A DNA stretch of 64,000 nt from JANOSH01 sp031415695 (GCA_031415695.1 JANOSH010000066.1:91026-155025); one strand, 5' to 3'; positions 42,655 through 51,971 are shown, counted from the first letter of the stretch. Translations and numbers: made by a program. Notes: generated from the letters alone by a model not told the origin.

Positions 42655-43578
42655 ATGTACTTCTCACCCGAGTTCCTCCAGCTGGCCCAGAAGCAGCAAC
42701 AACTCATGTCCCGACGCCAGGCCGTGCCGACGTTCATGAGTGCACCGTCGTGGTCGCGCCGACACACGTCTGGCCTACTTGAGCGCGCTCAGCCAGGCGT
42801 TAGCCGATTGGTCGGCTCCGTTCAGAGTCCCGAACAACAGATCCAAGCAGCGCTGCTGTCCATCGGCAGGGGTTCGATCGCGTCACACCGCAGCGCGGCG
42901 CACCTTTGGGGCCTGAAAGTATGTGGCCACGAGCCGATCGATGTCGTCGTTCCTGATCGTTCCGTCGAGATGACCCGCGAAGGGGTGCTGATTCATCAGC
43001 CCACTGACGCTGCGGATCTTCGGCCAACGAAACGTCAGGGCATTAGGTGCGCCGGAGCACTCCGAACGCTGTGTGACCTCGGTGCGGTGGTCGACCCAAC
43101 CGTGGTTGCTGCGTCGCTCGAAAAGCTTGTCGTTTCCCGGGTTGTGTCCTTCAATAACGTGTGCAAGGCACTCGAACGACATGAGGGGCGCGGGCGAGCT
43201 GGCGCCGGTGTGCTCCGAGGCGTGCTCGCCGATTGGAGCTTCGGAGCGCGACCTCCCGACAGTGTTCTTGAAGTACGTCTTGCCAAGCTGCTTAGTCGGG
43301 AAGGCCTCACGGGGGTGACCTTTCATCATGGGATACGTGTCGGACGCAAGCGATACGTCATCGACGCAGCGTTTGTTGCCGAAAAGTTGGCGATCGAAGT
43401 CGACGGTTGGGAGTTTCACGGGCGGCGCTGGGCATTTGAAGGCGATCGCTCTAGGGACGTCGATCTCGCCAGCATTGGATGGCAAACACTTCGCTTTACG
43501 TGGCGCCGCGTCATTGCCGACCGCAGTGGAGTCGGTCGTGATATTCGCTCCGTGCTCGGGGAGCGCCGGCGGCGGTGA
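42655..43578 (+). CDS. DUF559/VSR-type endonuclease-like protein with AbiEi-like N-terminus
   Basis: 307 residues from ATG 42655. The N-terminal part (LLSIGRGSIASHRSAAHLWG) resembles the AbiEi-type antitoxin winged-helix region. The C-terminal part is a PD-(D/E)XK VSR-like fold with a leading Glu in VLEVRLAKLL, Asp in VIDAAFVAEK and the ExD in LAIEVDGWEFHG, then RDVDLASIGWQTLRFTW. Such proteins are frequent, stand-alone genes in actinobacteria; targets are unknown. A 63-bp repeat begins at its stop codon. Confidence 0.7.
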   Translation: MYFSPEFLQLAQKQQQLMSRRQAVPTFMSAPSWSRRHTSGLLERAQPGVSRLVGSVQSPEQQIQAALLSIGRGSIASHRSAAHLWGLKVCGHEPIDVVVPDRSVEMTREGVLIHQPTDAADLRPTKRQGIRCAGALRTLCDLGAVVDPTVVAASLEKLVVSRVVSFNNVCKALERHEGRGRAGAGVLRGVLADWSFGARPPDSVLEVRLAKLLSREGLTGVTFHHGIRVGRKRYVIDAAFVAEKLAIEVDGWEFHGRRWAFEGDRSRDVDLASIGWQTLRFTWRRVIADRSGVGRDIRSVLGERRRR

Positions 43579-43639
43579 ACACATTCTCGCCCGACTACGA
43601 GATCGCTTTGCGACTCCGTGGTCGGACGAGATCGTGTTC
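43577..43639. repeat. 63-bp imperfect palindromic repeat, copy 2
   Basis: It aligns base for base with 16632-16694. Its arms GAACACATTCTCGCCCGAC and GTCGGACGAGATCGTGTTC are an imperfect 19-bp inverted repeat around a 25-nt spacer. The left end overlaps the TGA stop of the VSR-like gene. A terminator or a miniature mobile element is possible. Confidence 0.65.
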
Positions 43640-43683
43640 TTTTCAGTGGGATTGACGGTGAGGTAGGCCGTAGCTTGTAGGCC

Positions 43684-44286
43684 ATGTCCACCACTCGGCT
43701 TCTGCTCGTGCGCCACGGCCAATCCACATGGAATGCCGTTGGGAAATGGCAGGGGCAAGCCGACCCGCCGTTGTCTGACAAGGGCCGACGTCAGGCACTG
43801 GCCGCGGCTGCGAGCGTCGGAATGGTCGATGCGATCGTTGCGTCTACCTTGAGCCGGGCATACGAAACGGCGGAAATCATCGCCGAGACCATCGGGATTG
43901 GCCCAGTGATTGCCGATCATCGGCTGCAGGAGACCGATGCCGGAGAGTGGACGGGCCTTACCCGCGCCGAGATCGACGAAGGCTGGCCAGGGTGGGTTGA
44001 CAGTGGCCGCCGACCTGATCGGTTCGAGTCCGTTGATCACGTTGTGTCTCGAGCGGTCGCAGCTGTAGTCGACATCCACGAGGCGTTCCCAGGCGGAACC
44101 GTGCTTGTCGTGACCCATGGTGGGATCATGCGGTACATCCGGCACTCGTTGGGAGCGTCGGTTGACGATGTGTTCAACCTGTCTGGCCATTGGTACGACG
44201 TGTTGGGCTCGAAGCTCACCGCAGGCGATCACATCGAACTGATCGATACATCAATGCGAACTGCCGTTGGCCCGGCGCAACTCTAG
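43684..44286 (+). CDS. Histidine phosphatase family protein
   Basis: 200 residues of the phosphoglycerate-mutase-like superfamily. The catalytic RHG motif is in LLLVRHGQSTWNAVGKWQGQ and the second His is in VLVVTHGGIMRYI; the acid Glu lies in LQETDAGEWTG. It removes phosphate from small substrates such as sugar phosphates or cofactor precursors. Its stop overlaps the convergent VOC-family gene. Confidence 0.85.
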   Translation: MSTTRLLLVRHGQSTWNAVGKWQGQADPPLSDKGRRQALAAAASVGMVDAIVASTLSRAYETAEIIAETIGIGPVIADHRLQETDAGEWTGLTRAEIDEGWPGWVDSGRRPDRFESVDHVVSRAVAAVVDIHEAFPGGTVLVVTHGGIMRYIRHSLGASVDDVFNLSGHWYDVLGSKLTAGDHIELIDTSMRTAVGPAQL

Positions 44287-44780
44287 TGCGGGGCGGGAAC
44301 GTTGCCGATCTGGCCAGTAGACACGCCAGCCCAACGTTTCACATCGCTGACGAGATCGAGCGGAGCCACGGGCGCAACGTCACGGAGGCGTGACTCGACC
44401 GGCACGGCCCACATGATCTCGAACTCGATGCCATCAGGATCGTGCGCGTAGAGCGATTTTGAGACACCGTGATCGCTCTCTCCAACAAGCGAACCGTCCG
44501 CGCTGAGGCTGGCGCGAATGCTCGCCAAATCGTCGATCGTGTCGACCTGCCACGCCAAGTGGTACAAACCGCGGCGACCACTCTGCGGCCCGGGCGTGGT
44601 TTCGCCGACCTGGAAGAGTCCGAGGTCGTGATCGTTTGTCGACCCAGCCGACCGTAGGAACGCTGCTCCTTTGAAGGCAACGGCCACCTCCATGCCGAGG
44701 TGATGACGGTAGAACTCCACCGACGTGTCGACATTGCCGACGTACAAGACGGCGTGATTGAGACGCTGAACAGATGCCAT
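44283..44780 (-). CDS. VOC superfamily (glyoxalase/extradiol dioxygenase-like)
   Basis: 165 residues with two beta-alpha-beta-beta-beta modules. Metal ligands are probably His in RLNHAVLYVGNVD, His in GLYHLAWQVD and Glu in IEFEIMWAVP, the pattern of a type I extradiol dioxygenase or glyoxalase. Substrate unknown. The start is 196 bp from the divergent MarR gene, which may regulate it. Confidence 0.75.
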   Translation of the reverse strand: MASVQRLNHAVLYVGNVDTSVEFYRHHLGMEVAVAFKGAAFLRSAGSTNDHDLGLFQVGETTPGPQSGRRGLYHLAWQVDTIDDLASIRASLSADGSLVGESDHGVSKSLYAHDPDGIEFEIMWAVPVESRLRDVAPVAPLDLVSDVKRWAGVSTGQIGNVPAPH

Positions 44781-44892
44781 GGCTACATCATGCCCGCAGC
44801 TTCGATATCTAACTCAATTGTTGTGTTCCAGATTCCGGGGTACAAGGTGGACAGGGTTGGAGCATTGGTCATGGAGGTTCCTTCATTAGATG

Positions 44893-44935
44893 GCGATATC
44901 TTCTGTGTAAGAAGTTATCTAGAAAGATATTTTCT
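44893..44935. promoter_or_regulatory. AT-rich palindromes upstream of MarR gene
   Basis: In an unusually AT-rich stretch, two inverted repeats occur: ATCTTC-TGTGTAA-GAAG and TATCT-AGAA-AGATA (44916-44929). They lie in the divergent region between the VOC and MarR genes, 40-80 bp from the MarR start. They are plausible operator sites for autoregulation by the MarR protein. Confidence 0.4.
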
Positions 44936-44976
44936 GGCAAGGTGAATACGGTCACAGGTCCCGATACACTTTCCAG

Positions 44977-45414
44977 GTGCGAAACGATGAACTCATCACC
45001 AACTGGGGACTGGTCATCGAGGGTTTCTTCGCGACGCAAAAGGTGCTGGCTGACGACATCGAGAATGGCTCAGGGTTGTCCGTTGCCTGGTTCGCGGTGC
45101 TGCTCCGGCTTGTACGCACGCCAGGGCATCGGCTGCCTATGACCCAACTTGCCCGCCATGTCGAATTTTCCAGTGGAGGATTCACCAAACTCGCCGACCG
45201 GATCCAGGAGGCGGGCTACGTCGAACGGGTACGTTGCCCCGAGGATCGGCGCGTCACGTGGATGGCACTAACGTCAGCGGGGGAGGCGGTTATCACCGCC
45301 GCCACGACTCGCCATGCCGAACATCTCCGAGATGTTCTGGTCACCCCATTGGGCGAGCGACTTGTCGACGAACTGGGCCAAAGCATGCGGATACTGCGAG
45401 ACACACACGCGTGA
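44977..45414 (+). CDS. MarR-family transcriptional regulator
   Basis: 145 residues with the MarR winged helix: LPMTQLARHVEFSSGGFTKL (recognition helix) and the wing VERVRCPEDRRVTWMALTSA. It starts with GTG and shares a GTGA overlap with the next gene. Such regulators respond to phenolic or other small ligands. It likely controls itself and the LD-carboxypeptidase gene, and possibly the divergent VOC gene. Confidence 0.85.
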   Translation: MRNDELITNWGLVIEGFFATQKVLADDIENGSGLSVAWFAVLLRLVRTPGHRLPMTQLARHVEFSSGGFTKLADRIQEAGYVERVRCPEDRRVTWMALTSAGEAVITAATTRHAEHLRDVLVTPLGERLVDELGQSMRILRDTHA

Positions 45415-46397
45415 TCGTGGCACCAATTGTTCCTGCCCGCCTCGCCGTCGGGTCTCATATCCGAGTGATTGCTCCGGCTTGTTCGCTCAGCATGATTGGC
45501 CAACAGGCCCGGCTCTGTGCCGACGCTCGGTTGTCGGCACTCGGGCTGCAGTTGACCTTTGGCGCGCATGTCGACGAGGTCGATGACTTCGGGTCTTCGT
45601 CGGTGCAGTCGCGAGTAGCCGATCTGCACGCCGCGTTCACCGACCCACATGTCGATGGCATCCTCACAGTTATTGGCGGTTTCAACTCCAACCAACTGCT
45701 GAACCATCTTGACTTTGATCTCGTAGGGGCTAACCCGAAAGTGTTTTGCGGCTTCTCCGACATCACGGCGTTGTCGTGCGCCATCGCCGCCCGCACCGGC
45801 CTCGTTACGTATTCGGGCCCGCATTATTCGACATTTGGGATGCGAGACCATTTCTACGACACGCTGCACTGGTTCACGCAAGCGGTGTTCTCCGACGAGA
45901 TCTTGCGCTGTGCGCCATCTATGAACTGGACCGACGATGCATGGTACGCCGACCAGGAAAACCGAAACGTCGTACCCAACGACGGCTGGTGGACGCTCAA
46001 CGATGGCGTGGGTTCAGGCCGACTCATTGGTGGCAACCTGTGCACGCTCAACCTTTTGCAGGGAACGTCGTTTATGCCGTCACTTGCCGGGTCTGTGGTC
46101 TTTGTTGAGGACGACCATCTGTCAAGCGTTAACGAGTTCGACCGGAATTTGCAATCGCTGTTGCAACTTCCTGACTGGTCCGGCGTCACGGCTCTGCTCA
46201 TTGGCAGGTTTCAGCGCAAGTCGAACATCTCTCGCCAACTGGTCACCCAAGTCGTTGCGTCTAAACCCGAACTCGCCGCCATTCCCGTGGTGGCGAATAT
46301 GGACTTCGGCCACACGATGCCCCTCATGACCATCCCGGTCGGCGGATGGTGTGAAGTCGCGGCGGACGATGCAAAGGTTTCGGTTGCGATTCGTTAA
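45411..46397 (+). CDS. LD-carboxypeptidase / MccF-like serine peptidase (S66)
   Basis: 328 residues of family S66. The nucleophile Ser is in KVFCGFSDITALSCAI; the Glu and His of the triad lie in SVVFVEDDHLSS and near the C-terminal NMDFGHTMPLMTIPVG. It may trim murein tetrapeptides or hydrolyse microcin-C-like aminoacyl-nucleotides (MccF self-immunity). Translational coupling to a MarR regulator favours an inducible detoxification role. Confidence 0.82.
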   Translation: MIVAPIVPARLAVGSHIRVIAPACSLSMIGQQARLCADARLSALGLQLTFGAHVDEVDDFGSSSVQSRVADLHAAFTDPHVDGILTVIGGFNSNQLLNHLDFDLVGANPKVFCGFSDITALSCAIAARTGLVTYSGPHYSTFGMRDHFYDTLHWFTQAVFSDEILRCAPSMNWTDDAWYADQENRNVVPNDGWWTLNDGVGSGRLIGGNLCTLNLLQGTSFMPSLAGSVVFVEDDHLSSVNEFDRNLQSLLQLPDWSGVTALLIGRFQRKSNISRQLVTQVVASKPELAAIPVVANMDFGHTMPLMTIPVGGWCEVAADDAKVSVAIR

Positions 46398-46404
46398 GGC
46401 ATCG

Positions 46405-46438
46405 ATGATCTCACCGCTGTAGCGGTGTCGAGGATCAT
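46405..46438 (+). terminator. Hairpin after LD-carboxypeptidase gene
   Basis: CACCGC-TGTA-GCGGTG (46412-46427) is a perfect 6-bp stem. Outer arms ATGATC (46405-46410) and GATCAT (46433-46438) extend it with an internal loop. It lies 15 bp after the stop. There is no poly-U tail, but the position suits a terminator. Confidence 0.45.
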
Positions 46439-46586
46439 GATCTTCTGTCAGATCTTGCCGGACAGTCCCTACGCAAGCTTGCTGTCGAGCGTGGTGCGTA
46501 TTGCTGTGGTTCGTAGTTCGCTGAACGCACCTGATCGAATGGTTGTGCTGGTCATACATCCATCAGCTTGCCCGAGAGGACCCACC

Positions 46587-47393
46587 ATGGCTGTAGTCGA
46601 ATTCGAAGTGCGCGGATCAGTCGCTGTCATTACGCTCAACCGCCCGGAAGCTCGAAATTCGTTGAGTCCCGAGGTATTGGTACGCCTCTGGGATGCGTGG
46701 CAACAAGTCGAGAGCGACGATCAAATCCGTGTGGCCATAATTACAGGCGCGGGAGATAAGGCGTTTTGTGCCGGTGCCGATCTTGGCCAACTTATCCCGC
46801 TGACAACCGGGGCGCGCCAGCCGGAAAACGAATGGGACGAAGCGATTGTCAACGACGGAACCATTGGCGGTCGAGCGATGTTGCGCAACTGGACGCCATC
46901 CAAACCGGTGATCGCTGCCATCAACGGTCATGCCATTGCGGGTGGGTGCGAGATGGTTCAAGGCACTGACATTCGAGTGGCGGCCGAGTCGGCAAAGTTT
47001 GGCGTGCAGGAAGTGAAATGGGCGCTGTACCCGCTTGGTGGGTCATCGGTTCGATTGCCGCGACAGTTACCAGAGGCCATCGCTATGGAGTTGTTGCTGA
47101 CCGGTGACCTCCTCGACGCTGCCACGTGCCACCGCTATGGCTTCATCAATCATGTCGTTGCCTTCGACCAGGTAATGGTCAAGGCCATGGAGATTGCCGA
47201 CAAGATCGCCGCCAATGGTCCGCTTGCAGTGAAGGCGATTAAGGCCGGCGCCCGTGCCGCGATGGGCTACCCAGAGGCCGAGGCGATGCGTATCGAAACC
47301 CAGTACGGGGCCCCCGTATTCAAGACCCAAGACGCAGTCGAAGGGCCCTTGGCGTTCATGCAAAAACGCGCACCCAACTTCCAAGGTCGATAG
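46587..47393 (+). CDS. Enoyl-CoA hydratase/isomerase (crotonase family)
   Basis: 268 residues with the crotonase fold. The oxyanion-hole segments are AFCAGADLGQLIPL and AINGHAIAGGCEMVQGTDIR. The first catalytic Glu position (typically in the GVPE/GVQE region) reads FGVQEVKWALYPLGGS, so Glu is present; the second Glu of true hydratases is less clear. It hydrates or isomerises an enoyl-CoA in fatty or aromatic acid breakdown. The start is the ATG at 46587 following a GAGAGG ribosome binding site. Confidence 0.85.
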   Translation: MAVVEFEVRGSVAVITLNRPEARNSLSPEVLVRLWDAWQQVESDDQIRVAIITGAGDKAFCAGADLGQLIPLTTGARQPENEWDEAIVNDGTIGGRAMLRNWTPSKPVIAAINGHAIAGGCEMVQGTDIRVAAESAKFGVQEVKWALYPLGGSSVRLPRQLPEAIAMELLLTGDLLDAATCHRYGFINHVVAFDQVMVKAMEIADKIAANGPLAVKAIKAGARAAMGYPEAEAMRIETQYGAPVFKTQDAVEGPLAFMQKRAPNFQGR

Positions 47394-47464
47394 TCGAACG
47401 GTCGTCATAGAATTTCTCTCGAATACCGGGAACCAACCGCCTCCACCGGATCGTCGGAATCAAC

Positions 47465-49534
47465 ATGCGAACCTCACGACTTGCCCCAACTTCCCTTGCC
47501 GCTCTTGTTCTACTCGTCGCATGCAACGACTCGTCGTCGCAACCGTCCGCAACGTCGGACCCAACGACTACGACAATCAAGCAGGGGGGAGGCGCGACGA
47601 GCCGCCCGAACTTCAAGCGGTTCGCCCCGTTCGACAGTTGCAATGCCCTGCTCGGCTATCTCAAAGACGCGGCCGCCGAGAATGTGACGCCGTACGGTCT
47701 CGGGAACAACCAGTTCTGGCTCGCTGACGGCGGTGGGCGAGTAGCCCTGGAATCGTCGGCCTCGACTGCGGCGGCCGCCGCTACTACTGCTGTGCCCGCA
47801 TCGAGCAAATCAGCCTCTCCGGTTGCCAGTGGCGCAAATCAAGATTCGTCCGGGACTAATACCCAAGAAGCCGGTGTCGATGAAGGCGACGTCGCCGAGA
47901 ACGACGGCCGCTACGTCTTCTCCACCGGCTTCGACGGCACGCTTCGCATTGTCGACACGCAAGCTGGCAAACAAGTTGCGAAAATGTCGCTACCGCAGGG
48001 GGCGCAACAACTTGTGCTCGACGGCGATCGGCTCGTTGTCGTAACTAGCGGTTGGTCCGACGGGCCGGTACGCATTTTCGGTGGCGGCGACGGCCGCATG
48101 GGGTGGGGCGGCACCAGCCAGGGGGCTACAACCGTTACGGTGATCGATATCGCCAAGCGCGACGCGCCCAAGGCCACCTCCTCCACGGTGCTCGAAGGTG
48201 ACGCCGTGGCGGTACGGGCATCGGGTGGGACATTACGCATTGTTATGCGTTCGGGCTTCGGCGAGCGGCTCGACTTCGTTGCCCCGTCGCGTCCGGGTAC
48301 CTCGGCCGAGGAAAAGGCGTTGAAGTTCAATAAGGAAGTTATCGCCGATTCCACCATCGACGACTGGATGCCTAGGTCAAGCGTCGACGGAGCCAAGGTG
48401 AAGTCGGCGCTGTCGTGCGATCAGATTGGACGACCCGAGCAATTCTCGGGCCTCGGCATGACCTGGGTAGCGTCGATCGACCTTGCCAAAGCAGCGGCTG
48501 TCACCGGCTCTGGAGGCGTCGTGGCCGAGGCTGGCACCGTGTACTCCAGTGAGGCGTCGCTGTATGTCGGCACGACGCAATGGCAACGAAACAATCTCGA
48601 CCCCGATGTTCGAAAAATCAGGCCTGAGCCGCCGACGACCATGATTCACCAATTCGGTCTTGACGGCGACTCGGCGTCCTATCAGGCCAGTGGTTCAATC
48701 GAAGGCACCCTGCTCAACCAGTTCTCGATGAGCGAGCACGAAGGAATTCTCCGGGTCGCGTCAACACTGCAGGACTGGGGCGGGTTCAACGGTCGGGCAG
48801 GCAGCGAGAGCAGCGTCTTCACGCTCAAGCGGTCAGGTTCTGAGCTGAACGTGGTCGGCTCAGTTAGCGGTCTCGGCAAGGGTGAGCAGATCTATGCCGT
48901 GCGCTTCTTGGGCGCTACCGGTTATGTGGTTACCTTCCGCCAGACCGACCCGTTGTATGTCATCGACCTCCGTGATCCGGCCAAGCCAACCGTATCGGGC
49001 GAGCTCAAGATTCCTGGCTACTCGTCGTACTTGCACCCCGTGGGCGATGGGCGGTTGCTCGGTATAGGGCAAGCGGCCACCGACCAGGGTCGGGTTCAGG
49101 GAACCCAGTTGTCACTGTTCGATGTGAGCGACCCGACCAAGCCCACCCGCCTCGCGAACCTCGAGTTTGGGCAGGGCAATAGCGGCGCCGAATACGACCA
49201 CAAAGCCTTCTTGTACTGGGCTAAGACCGGCCAGGTTGTCGTGCCTTTCCAGAGCTATGCCGGTGAAGGATCGGGTGTCATCGTCAGCCAGCTTCGGGGC
49301 GACGTTCTCACCGAGAAGAAGCGACTGAGCCTTCCAGATGTCAACGTCACGGGCGGCGACACGACCGGCAAGTGCGACGGCCCCGCCGAGACCTGCCCGA
49401 GCATCGGATTCTACCATCTGCCGATCGATCGTTCGATGGTGGTAGGCGGTCGCTTGGTGCTCATTTCCCAAGCCGGTATTGCGATTCATGCCCTCGACAC
49501 GTTGGAGCGGACCGGTTGGGCAACCTTCAACTGA
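47465..49534 (+). CDS. Secreted beta-propeller lipoprotein (PF09826)
   Basis: 689 residues. The signal peptide ends in a lipobox (LLVACND, Cys near residue 20). A Ser/Thr/Ala-rich linker precedes the diagnostic TNTQEAGVDEGDVAENDGRY (residue about 132), after which propeller blades follow. The family is common in actinobacteria and archaea and of unknown function, presumably binding at the cell surface. Monocistronic, 71 bp after the crotonase gene. Confidence 0.82.
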   Translation: MRTSRLAPTSLAALVLLVACNDSSSQPSATSDPTTTTIKQGGGATSRPNFKRFAPFDSCNALLGYLKDAAAENVTPYGLGNNQFWLADGGGRVALESSASTAAAAATTAVPASSKSASPVASGANQDSSGTNTQEAGVDEGDVAENDGRYVFSTGFDGTLRIVDTQAGKQVAKMSLPQGAQQLVLDGDRLVVVTSGWSDGPVRIFGGGDGRMGWGGTSQGATTVTVIDIAKRDAPKATSSTVLEGDAVAVRASGGTLRIVMRSGFGERLDFVAPSRPGTSAEEKALKFNKEVIADSTIDDWMPRSSVDGAKVKSALSCDQIGRPEQFSGLGMTWVASIDLAKAAAVTGSGGVVAEAGTVYSSEASLYVGTTQWQRNNLDPDVRKIRPEPPTTMIHQFGLDGDSASYQASGSIEGTLLNQFSMSEHEGILRVASTLQDWGGFNGRAGSESSVFTLKRSGSELNVVGSVSGLGKGEQIYAVRFLGATGYVVTFRQTDPLYVIDLRDPAKPTVSGELKIPGYSSYLHPVGDGRLLGIGQAATDQGRVQGTQLSLFDVSDPTKPTRLANLEFGQGNSGAEYDHKAFLYWAKTGQVVVPFQSYAGEGSGVIVSQLRGDVLTEKKRLSLPDVNVTGGDTTGKCDGPAETCPSIGFYHLPIDRSMVVGGRLVLISQAGIAIHALDTLERTGWATFN

Positions 49535-49559
49535 GGCTACTGCCGAGTAAGCTGGCACC

Positions 49560-50564
49560 ATGCGGGCTTCACTTTCAGAACTTCTAGCTGCCGGTGGTGT
49601 CCTCCTTGCTGATGGCGCCACCGGTACTAACTATTTCAAAATGGGTCTTGAATCAGGCGAGCCGCCGGAGTTCTGGATTGTGCATAACCCAGCACCGGTC
49701 ATGAAACTCCACCAAGATTTCGTCGATGCCGGGGCCGACATCATTCTCACCAACACGTTTGGATGTAATCGCCACCGACTCAAGCTTCATAATGCTCAGG
49801 ACCAGGTGTTCGAATTGGCCAAGGGTGCCGCTGAACTCGCCCGAGCCGTTGCCGACCGAGCCGATCGTCCGGTCGTCGTGGCGGGTTCGGTCGGCCCCAC
49901 CGGTTCCCTGTTCGAACCACTCGGCGAGCTCACACCCGAAGAAGCTATCGACACGTTTGCCGAGCAGATCGCAGGTCTAAAGGCTGGTGGTGCCGATGTG
50001 GCGTGGATTGAAACGATGTCGGCAGTGGACGAGGTTCGAGCTGCCGCGCAGGGCGCTATCGAAGCCGACCTTCCATATACCGTGACCTGCTCGTTCGACA
50101 CCGCCGGCCGCACGATGATGGGCGTTCTTCCTGGCGATCTCCATCTGATGTTCGATGGTCTCGCAGTGCAACCTTTGGCTATCGGAGCCAACTGTGGGGT
50201 GGGCGCCTCCGACATCCTCGTGTCGTTGCTGGCCATGACGAACGACGGCAACAATCGGCGTTATATCTCGAAGGGCAACTGTGGGGTCCCCAAGTTCCGC
50301 GGTACCGAGATCCATTACACGGGCACGCCAGAACTGATGGCTCAATACGCGAGCTTGGCCAGGGCTGCAGGTGCCGTCATTATCGGGGGTTGCTGTGGCA
50401 CGTCTCCCGAGCATCTGGTGGCAATGCGCAACGCGCTTGATGGTGAGCCGAGGGTCGGGCGACCCTCGATCGAGACGATTGTCGAGTTCACTGGAGAGTT
50501 GGCGAACGCGGCGCCAAACTCCGACATCAGCAAACGTGAGCGACGCGGCGGACGTCGGGGCTAG
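49560..50564 (+). CDS. Homocysteine S-methyltransferase, betaine-type
   Basis: 334 residues of the zinc TIM-barrel methyltransferase family (PF02574). LLADGATGTNYFKMGLESGE opens the barrel. The zinc cysteines lie in IGANCGVGASD and IIGGCCGTSPEHL. The pattern, including ILTNTFGCNRHRLKL and GVLPGD, fits bacterial betaine-homocysteine methyltransferases. It would remethylate homocysteine to methionine. With a carnitine-to-betaine module 20 kb away, betaine is the plausible donor, but this is inference. Confidence 0.8.
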   Translation: MRASLSELLAAGGVLLADGATGTNYFKMGLESGEPPEFWIVHNPAPVMKLHQDFVDAGADIILTNTFGCNRHRLKLHNAQDQVFELAKGAAELARAVADRADRPVVVAGSVGPTGSLFEPLGELTPEEAIDTFAEQIAGLKAGGADVAWIETMSAVDEVRAAAQGAIEADLPYTVTCSFDTAGRTMMGVLPGDLHLMFDGLAVQPLAIGANCGVGASDILVSLLAMTNDGNNRRYISKGNCGVPKFRGTEIHYTGTPELMAQYASLARAAGAVIIGGCCGTSPEHLVAMRNALDGEPRVGRPSIETIVEFTGELANAAPNSDISKRERRGGRRG

Positions 50565-50585
50565 GCCCGTTCGTTCGGACTCGAT

Positions 50586-51392
50586 ATGGCGTATGAACGT
50601 GACATTCTCGATGAGCCACGACGCCCCAAAGTTGTCTATCCGCAGTTGACGGCGGCGACGGGTCTTGTCGCCGAGGACCGTGCTACTGGGTTCTGTGGCG
50701 ATGTGGTCAAGACAAGCAGCGAAGCGGTCACGCTCAGGGCCCGCAACGGCGAGCATCGCCACTTTCGATGGAAGCCGGGCGGCTTTCTTATCGACGGTAA
50801 ACCGGTAACGCTCGTTCGCCCCGTTACTGCCACCGATGCCGTCACTACAATCAGCAATTCTGGTTCGCTCGGCGGTTCACGAATCTCGGCCAGAGTCGCC
50901 CGAGCGGGCCGCATTATGGTCGAGGGAATACACGATGCTGAACTCGTCGAGCACGTGTGGGGCGACGACCTGCGCGAGGCGGGAATTGTCGTTGAGCCGC
51001 TCGGTGGCATTGATCATCTCGCCGATGTCATTGCCGAGTTCTCGCCAAGCCCGCGTCGGCGGCTCGGTGTTTTGGTCGACCATCTGGTCGCTGGCTCAAA
51101 GGAAGCTCGACTCGCTGCAACTATCAGAGATCCGAATGTGTTGATCACCGGCCACCCATTCGTCGACGTGTGGGCCGCAATCAACCCACAACGAGTTGGC
51201 CTCGAGGCGTGGCCTGACGTTCCCAGAGGTATTCCATGGAAAGAAGGATTGTGTCGCCAAATCGGCGCCGGTGATCCGGCGGCATTCTGGAAGCATTTAC
51301 GAAACAAGGTTCGCAATTACGCGGATCTTGATCCCACAATGGTCGGAGCGGTCGAGCGTCTCATCGACTTCGTCACCGAAATCGACGAGTGA
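50586..51392 (+). CDS. DUF3097 family protein
   Basis: 268 residues, nearly full length for this actinobacterial family: YERDILDEPRRPKVVYPQLT, GGSRISARVARAGRIMVEGI, HDAELVEHVWGDDLRE, and VLVDHLVAGSKEARLAATIR. The central VEGIHDAELVE and LVDHLVAGSKE blocks resemble Toprim acidic motifs, so a nucleic-acid role is possible but unproven. It lies 21 bp after the methyltransferase gene. Confidence 0.85.
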   Translation: MAYERDILDEPRRPKVVYPQLTAATGLVAEDRATGFCGDVVKTSSEAVTLRARNGEHRHFRWKPGGFLIDGKPVTLVRPVTATDAVTTISNSGSLGGSRISARVARAGRIMVEGIHDAELVEHVWGDDLREAGIVVEPLGGIDHLADVIAEFSPSPRRRLGVLVDHLVAGSKEARLAATIRDPNVLITGHPFVDVWAAINPQRVGLEAWPDVPRGIPWKEGLCRQIGAGDPAAFWKHLRNKVRNYADLDPTMVGAVERLIDFVTEIDE

Positions 51393-51408
51393 TCACGGAG
51401 CCTCACGA

Positions 51409-51960
51409 ATGATCGATCATGAACCGCTGGCCTGGCATCGAGCGAGTCGACGCTCAGTGTATCGAAATGCGTGGATCGACGTTGTCGAGGACGACGCCGT
51501 CATGCCGAACGGCAAACACACCGTCTATGGCATCGTGCAGTGCCCCAATGCGGTGGGAGTTCTGCCGTTCGTCACCGACGACTCGGTACTGCTCGTGCAG
51601 CAGTGGCGATACGTGGAAGGTAGGGCTCGCTGGGAGATCCCGACAGGTGGGCGACATGCTGATGAACCAATCGAGCACACGGCGCAGCGCGAACTGGCGG
51701 AGGAGGCGGGCTATTGGGCTGGTCGCCTCGAGCCGCTGTCACGTTTCCTCACATCGAAAAGTGTCGTCGACGAAGAGGCGTACCTATTCGCGGCGTACGA
51801 CCTCGCTGCACACGACGTGGCACCCGACGACACCGAGTTCATCCGGCGTCAGGTTTTCGCTTTCGACGACGCCATTGGCATGGTGTTAGCCGGTGAGATC
51901 GTGGACTCGATGTCGGTCATTGCATTGTTGCTGGCCGATAGACAACGTCGCCTGGTCTGA
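51409..51960 (+). CDS. NUDIX hydrolase (ADP-ribose pyrophosphatase-like)
   Basis: 183 residues. The Nudix box GX5EX7REUXEEXGU is complete: GGRHADEPIEHTAQRELAEE followed by AGYW. An upstream VLLVQQWRYVEGRARWEIPT matches ADP-ribose pyrophosphatases. It hydrolyses a nucleoside diphosphate derivative. ATG 51409 is used; the ORF extends upstream only as an overlap with DUF3097. It converges on pyrE, with 11 bp between the stops. Confidence 0.85.
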   Translation: MIDHEPLAWHRASRRSVYRNAWIDVVEDDAVMPNGKHTVYGIVQCPNAVGVLPFVTDDSVLLVQQWRYVEGRARWEIPTGGRHADEPIEHTAQRELAEEAGYWAGRLEPLSRFLTSKSVVDEEAYLFAAYDLAAHDVAPDDTEFIRRQVFAFDDAIGMVLAGEIVDSMSVIALLLADRQRRLV

Positions 51961-51971
51961 GCGGGTCAGTC

